Origin: an uncultured Lachnospiraceae bacterium | Lineage (GTDB): Bacteria; Bacillota; Clostridia; Lachnospirales; Lachnospiraceae | Assembly: GCA_902493385.1 (NCBI GenBank) | Contig: CABUPO010000008.1 | Location: forward strand, 69,080 to 133,079 | Direction of reading: 5' to 3' | DNA length: 64,000 bases | Shown: piece by piece, positions 61,896-64,000 of the stretch | How positions within the stretch are numbered: the first letter of the stretch is position 1 | Layout of the letters: each line of letters opens with the position of its first letter | Notes under the pieces: model-generated | Told to the model about the DNA's origin: nothing | Databases searched by the model: none | What the model saw: only the letters and a program-made list of their open reading frames with translations | Program-made: the position numbers and the translations under genes

Positions 61896-62031
61896 CCTTA
61901 TGCTGCTTGCCGCAACGACGTAAAAACGAATGTAAGCAATGCCAAAAGCTATTAAGGCGTAATTTACAATTCGCTATTCACATAGCGCTTATCCGTAACC
62001 ATATCCATGACCTTTAATATATCATAACTCT

Positions 62032-62543
62032 CTAACATATTTTTATCTTTTCTGAATCATTTCCAAACTCCTTAAACATATTATTTGGATGTTTATTCCA
62101 TAATTTTGATATTTCAAATTCACATTGACTCAATCGTGCACCTAAATTAGTACACCTGATTATATCCTTTTTATAATTTGTTTTTGTTTTACTTTTAGTC
62201 AACTCTTCAATATTGCTTATATTGCAAGCTCGAATTAATTCATCTTCTAAATTCATTACCTGCGGTATACAAATTACATCTTTAATACCAGATTTTCCTT
62301 TCAAAAATGCTACATTCCACCTTAAAATATCAACAGTATTCTCAACATATGTATCGTAGACTAAAACCACTGTCGTTCCCTGTTTTAATGGGCGTATTCT
62401 TGCATTAGTAAAACGATTCTGAACAACATTAAACTTGTCAATCTTTCCACTTTCTATACATCTTAAATCTGTTTTCAATGTCATTAATAAACTTTTATCA
62501 TCTTCACCTTCTACATAATATTGAAAAATTCCTTTTTTCTCAT
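62032..62543 (-). pseudogene. TOPRIM-like protein gene interrupted by a -1 frameshift at A-AAA-AAG
   Basis: The start ATG (62543) has AGGAGG 8 bases upstream but reads only 10 codons (MRKKEFFNIM) in frame. At codons 2-4 the sequence is A-AAA-AAG, a classical slippery heptamer; a -1 shift there (or one extra A) gives MRKKGIFQYYVEGEDDKSLL and a continuous 170-residue protein to the stop at 62032. The restored N-terminus carries the TOPRIM pattern (VEGEDD, Glu12), a DxD-like site (LVYDTY, about 64) and an acidic segment (NLEDEL). Either a programmed shift, a phase-variable tract, a sequencing error or a dead gene. It follows the ATPase gene by 18 bases. A nuclease effector is inferred. Confidence 0.6.
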
Positions 62544-62561
62544 TTGCACATCCTCCTGGAA

Positions 62562-63665
62562 TTATAAATCAGCCATGTCAAACAGCCTATGCAATTCTGG
62601 AGCCGTACAAAATAAATCATTTTCAACAGCATTCTTTAAAGAATCCGTATTCCTTTTTAAATATTGCGATGCATCAATACATTTAATTGGCATATTCATA
62701 TCTTCTGGATTTTTTTTAAGAAATGTAAATGAATGTTTAGGTAATTGCATATCTAAAATGTCCGTATTATGTGTAGTAAAAAACAACTGTTTTCTATCCG
62801 TCAATTTATCAATTATGATGGACAAGCAAGCCTTTTCAACATCACTATTTACATAAGAAAATAATTCATCACAATAAAACAAATCATGCATATCACATAT
62901 AAGCGATGTGATAATATAGGAAATATCAAGTCCAGCTTTTGTACCACTTGACATCACATCTCCATTAGCAATTTTACCATCTTTAATAATGGCTGAACAG
63001 TTTATCCACTTTATAATATACGTGTTTTCAACTTCTGCAACCTTTATCACATCTACTATTGATGGATCTAATGTTTGCAATATTTGCTTTAATATATACA
63101 AATATTTATTATCTTCTTCAATTGTACGATATGTTTTGTCCCCCTCCCCATCTAATGGATAAGAAAAACTCCAACCATTTGCATATATATTTTCATATGT
63201 AGTTTCTAAACAATCATAGGAATCTAGTTTTTTTGCACACATTTCATAATTATCTCTTTTTGCTATTGGCGTATAATATATATTAATATCTACATTTTCC
63301 TCCGAATAATCATTTTTTCCCCTTGGTTCAACGAGCATTTCAAATCTATAAAGATAATTAACGTTTGTTACAAAGTCAATTTTTAGAGTGGCTTTCTTCT
63401 TTTTATCATCTATCTTATTTGTAAACCTTCTATATCCACCATCATTTAAGTAGTTTGTAAATAACATTAATAATTTTCCTAGAGTTGTTTTCCCTGTTGC
63501 ATTTCCCCCCATAATAATATTAACTTTCTTGTACCGAAAATTAGGCCTATCTTCTAAAAATTCTTGTTCTATAGTTGAATCAACTATTTTTTTAGGATAT
63601 GACATATTCATGTGAAAATTTTTAAATGCATACAAGTTGTCCGCTTTAATATCCATAATAATCAT
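62562..63665 (-). CDS. AAA/ABC-type ATPase (AAA_15/OLD-like)
   Basis: 367 residues. Walker A is IIMGGNATGKTT (about 51-61), followed by a variable middle region with many charged and Tyr residues, an ABC-like signature MSSGTKAGLDI (about 238-247), Walker B LFYCDELF (about 262-269), and H-loop FTTHN (about 296-300). This is the AAA_15/AAA_21 type found as the sensor subunit of OLD-like, RloA, AbiL and PARIS-type defence systems. ATG 63665 has AAAGGAGG 7 bases upstream. A TTGAAT/TATAAT promoter is at 63722-63749. The TOPRIM-like gene follows, so the two form a likely ATPase/nuclease pair. Confidence 0.82.
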   Translation of the reverse strand: MIIMDIKADNLYAFKNFHMNMSYPKKIVDSTIEQEFLEDRPNFRYKKVNIIMGGNATGKTTLGKLLMLFTNYLNDGGYRRFTNKIDDKKKKATLKIDFVTNVNYLYRFEMLVEPRGKNDYSEENVDINIYYTPIAKRDNYEMCAKKLDSYDCLETTYENIYANGWSFSYPLDGEGDKTYRTIEEDNKYLYILKQILQTLDPSIVDVIKVAEVENTYIIKWINCSAIIKDGKIANGDVMSSGTKAGLDISYIITSLICDMHDLFYCDELFSYVNSDVEKACLSIIIDKLTDRKQLFFTTHNTDILDMQLPKHSFTFLKKNPEDMNMPIKCIDASQYLKRNTDSLKNAVENDLFCTAPELHRLFDMADL

Positions 63666-63721
63666 AGCTCGTCCTCCTTTGTATATTTGTTCGTGATTTG
63701 CGAAATAATATCTTTTCATTA

Positions 63722-63749
63722 ATTATACCTCTTTTATCTGATAATTCAA
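63722..63749 (-). promoter_or_regulatory. Promoter of the ATPase/TOPRIM pair
   Basis: Minus strand TTGAAT (63744-63749), 16-base spacer, TATAAT (63722-63727), about 57 bases before the ATPase ATG. Confidence 0.6.
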
Positions 63750-63869
63750 GCCTATTTTAATATATATTCACTCATCACTTTTTTAGAACTCTATAATTCT
63801 TATTTTGTCAATGTTTTATACTTAACACTGTATCTGATATCCTTCGCATTCCTGTTATATACATATACT

Positions 63870-64000
63870 TTAAATCTCCCATTCATACAATTCCCTATAC
63901 AGCCTGCTTCGTATCTCCTCATTATCCAAATCTTTTACAGATATTCCTTCGTTATCAACCACAGACGTATCTGCGCCATGATTCAAAAGAAACTCTATTA
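63870..64000 (-). CDS. C-terminal fragment of an ankyrin-repeat protein
   Basis: The last ~43 codons of a minus-strand gene that begins beyond the right edge. The visible end contains IEFLLNHGADTSVVDNEGIS, a clear ankyrin repeat (LLxxGADxxxxDxxG), then VKDLDNEEIRSRLYRELYEW and a stop at 63870-63872. Ankyrin repeats bind proteins; in bacteria they occur in immunity, toxin and defence loci. It is upstream of the ATPase/TOPRIM pair on the same strand, but a separate promoter for that pair lies between, with 120 bases that hold nothing else. Confidence 0.7.
   Translation of the reverse strand, partial: IEFLLNHGADTSVVDNEGISVKDLDNEEIRSRLYRELYEWEI

Noticed and set aside
61964..62038. A 24-codon frame overlapping the TOPRIM gene stop
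   Set aside because: Too short, with no ribosome binding site, and no family recognised; possibly a remnant, but not supportable as a gene.

Overview
The window looks like chromosomal DNA of a low-to-moderate GC, spore-forming Clostridia, most likely family Lachnospiraceae. This rests on gene content and order (aspS, hemZ, a metallo-beta-lactamase fold gene and rel together; recA-recX near rny; spoVAD-spoVAE; DUF5050-like lipoproteins), strong AGGAGG ribosome binding sites, GTG/TTG starts and TTGACA/TATAAT promoters. No tRNA, rRNA, CRISPR array or insertion sequence was seen.

Layout. 1-16.3 kb is mostly minus-strand housekeeping: the start of aspS, an HD-GYP gene, hemZ, an MBL hydrolase, rel, a membrane glycerophosphodiesterase coupled to an intracellular subtilisin, lysA, an M23 peptidase, rny, and recX/recA with LexA-like boxes. 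A CsoR-controlled metal P-type ATPase cassette (12.0-14.5 kb) lies between rny and recX. 16.4-22.4 kb holds a YeiH-type exporter, then an accessory cassette (small secreted protein, Cys-motif lipoprotein, internally duplicated ABC permease, ABC ATPase) preceded by a candidate small RNA with C-rich unpaired stretches. 22.5-46.3 kb is core again: eno, two GT-C-like membrane proteins, a plsY-like/glycolipid synthase pair, metF, rarA, an IMPACT protein, a class A PBP, ygiQ, uvrC, a HAD phosphatase, ftsH, pyrG, an lspA-like gene, recJ and prmA.

46.3-54.1 kb is a six-gene ABC exporter operon with three membrane-fusion-type adaptors, one FtsX-type permease and two ATPases, one of which carries an AbrB-like tail. 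54.3-55.5 kb is a secreted leucine-rich-repeat protein. 55.6-61.9 kb is a sporulation locus: spoVAD-spoVAE (no spoVAC beside them), a 1250-residue six-cupredoxin multicopper oxidase resembling the spore manganese oxidase MnxG, and a DUF2935 metal-binding protein behind a sigma-K-like promoter. 62.0-64.0 kb is AT-rich and looks acquired: an AAA/ABC-type ATPase followed by a TOPRIM-like gene that can only be read whole by shifting frame at an A-AAA-AAG heptamer, and the end of an ankyrin-repeat gene running off the window.

The most interesting items are the MnxG-like oxidase with its shuffled copper motifs, the ATPase/TOPRIM pair with its slippery start, the secreted-protein ABC cassette with its hairpin-controlled leader, and the candidate small RNA upstream of eno.
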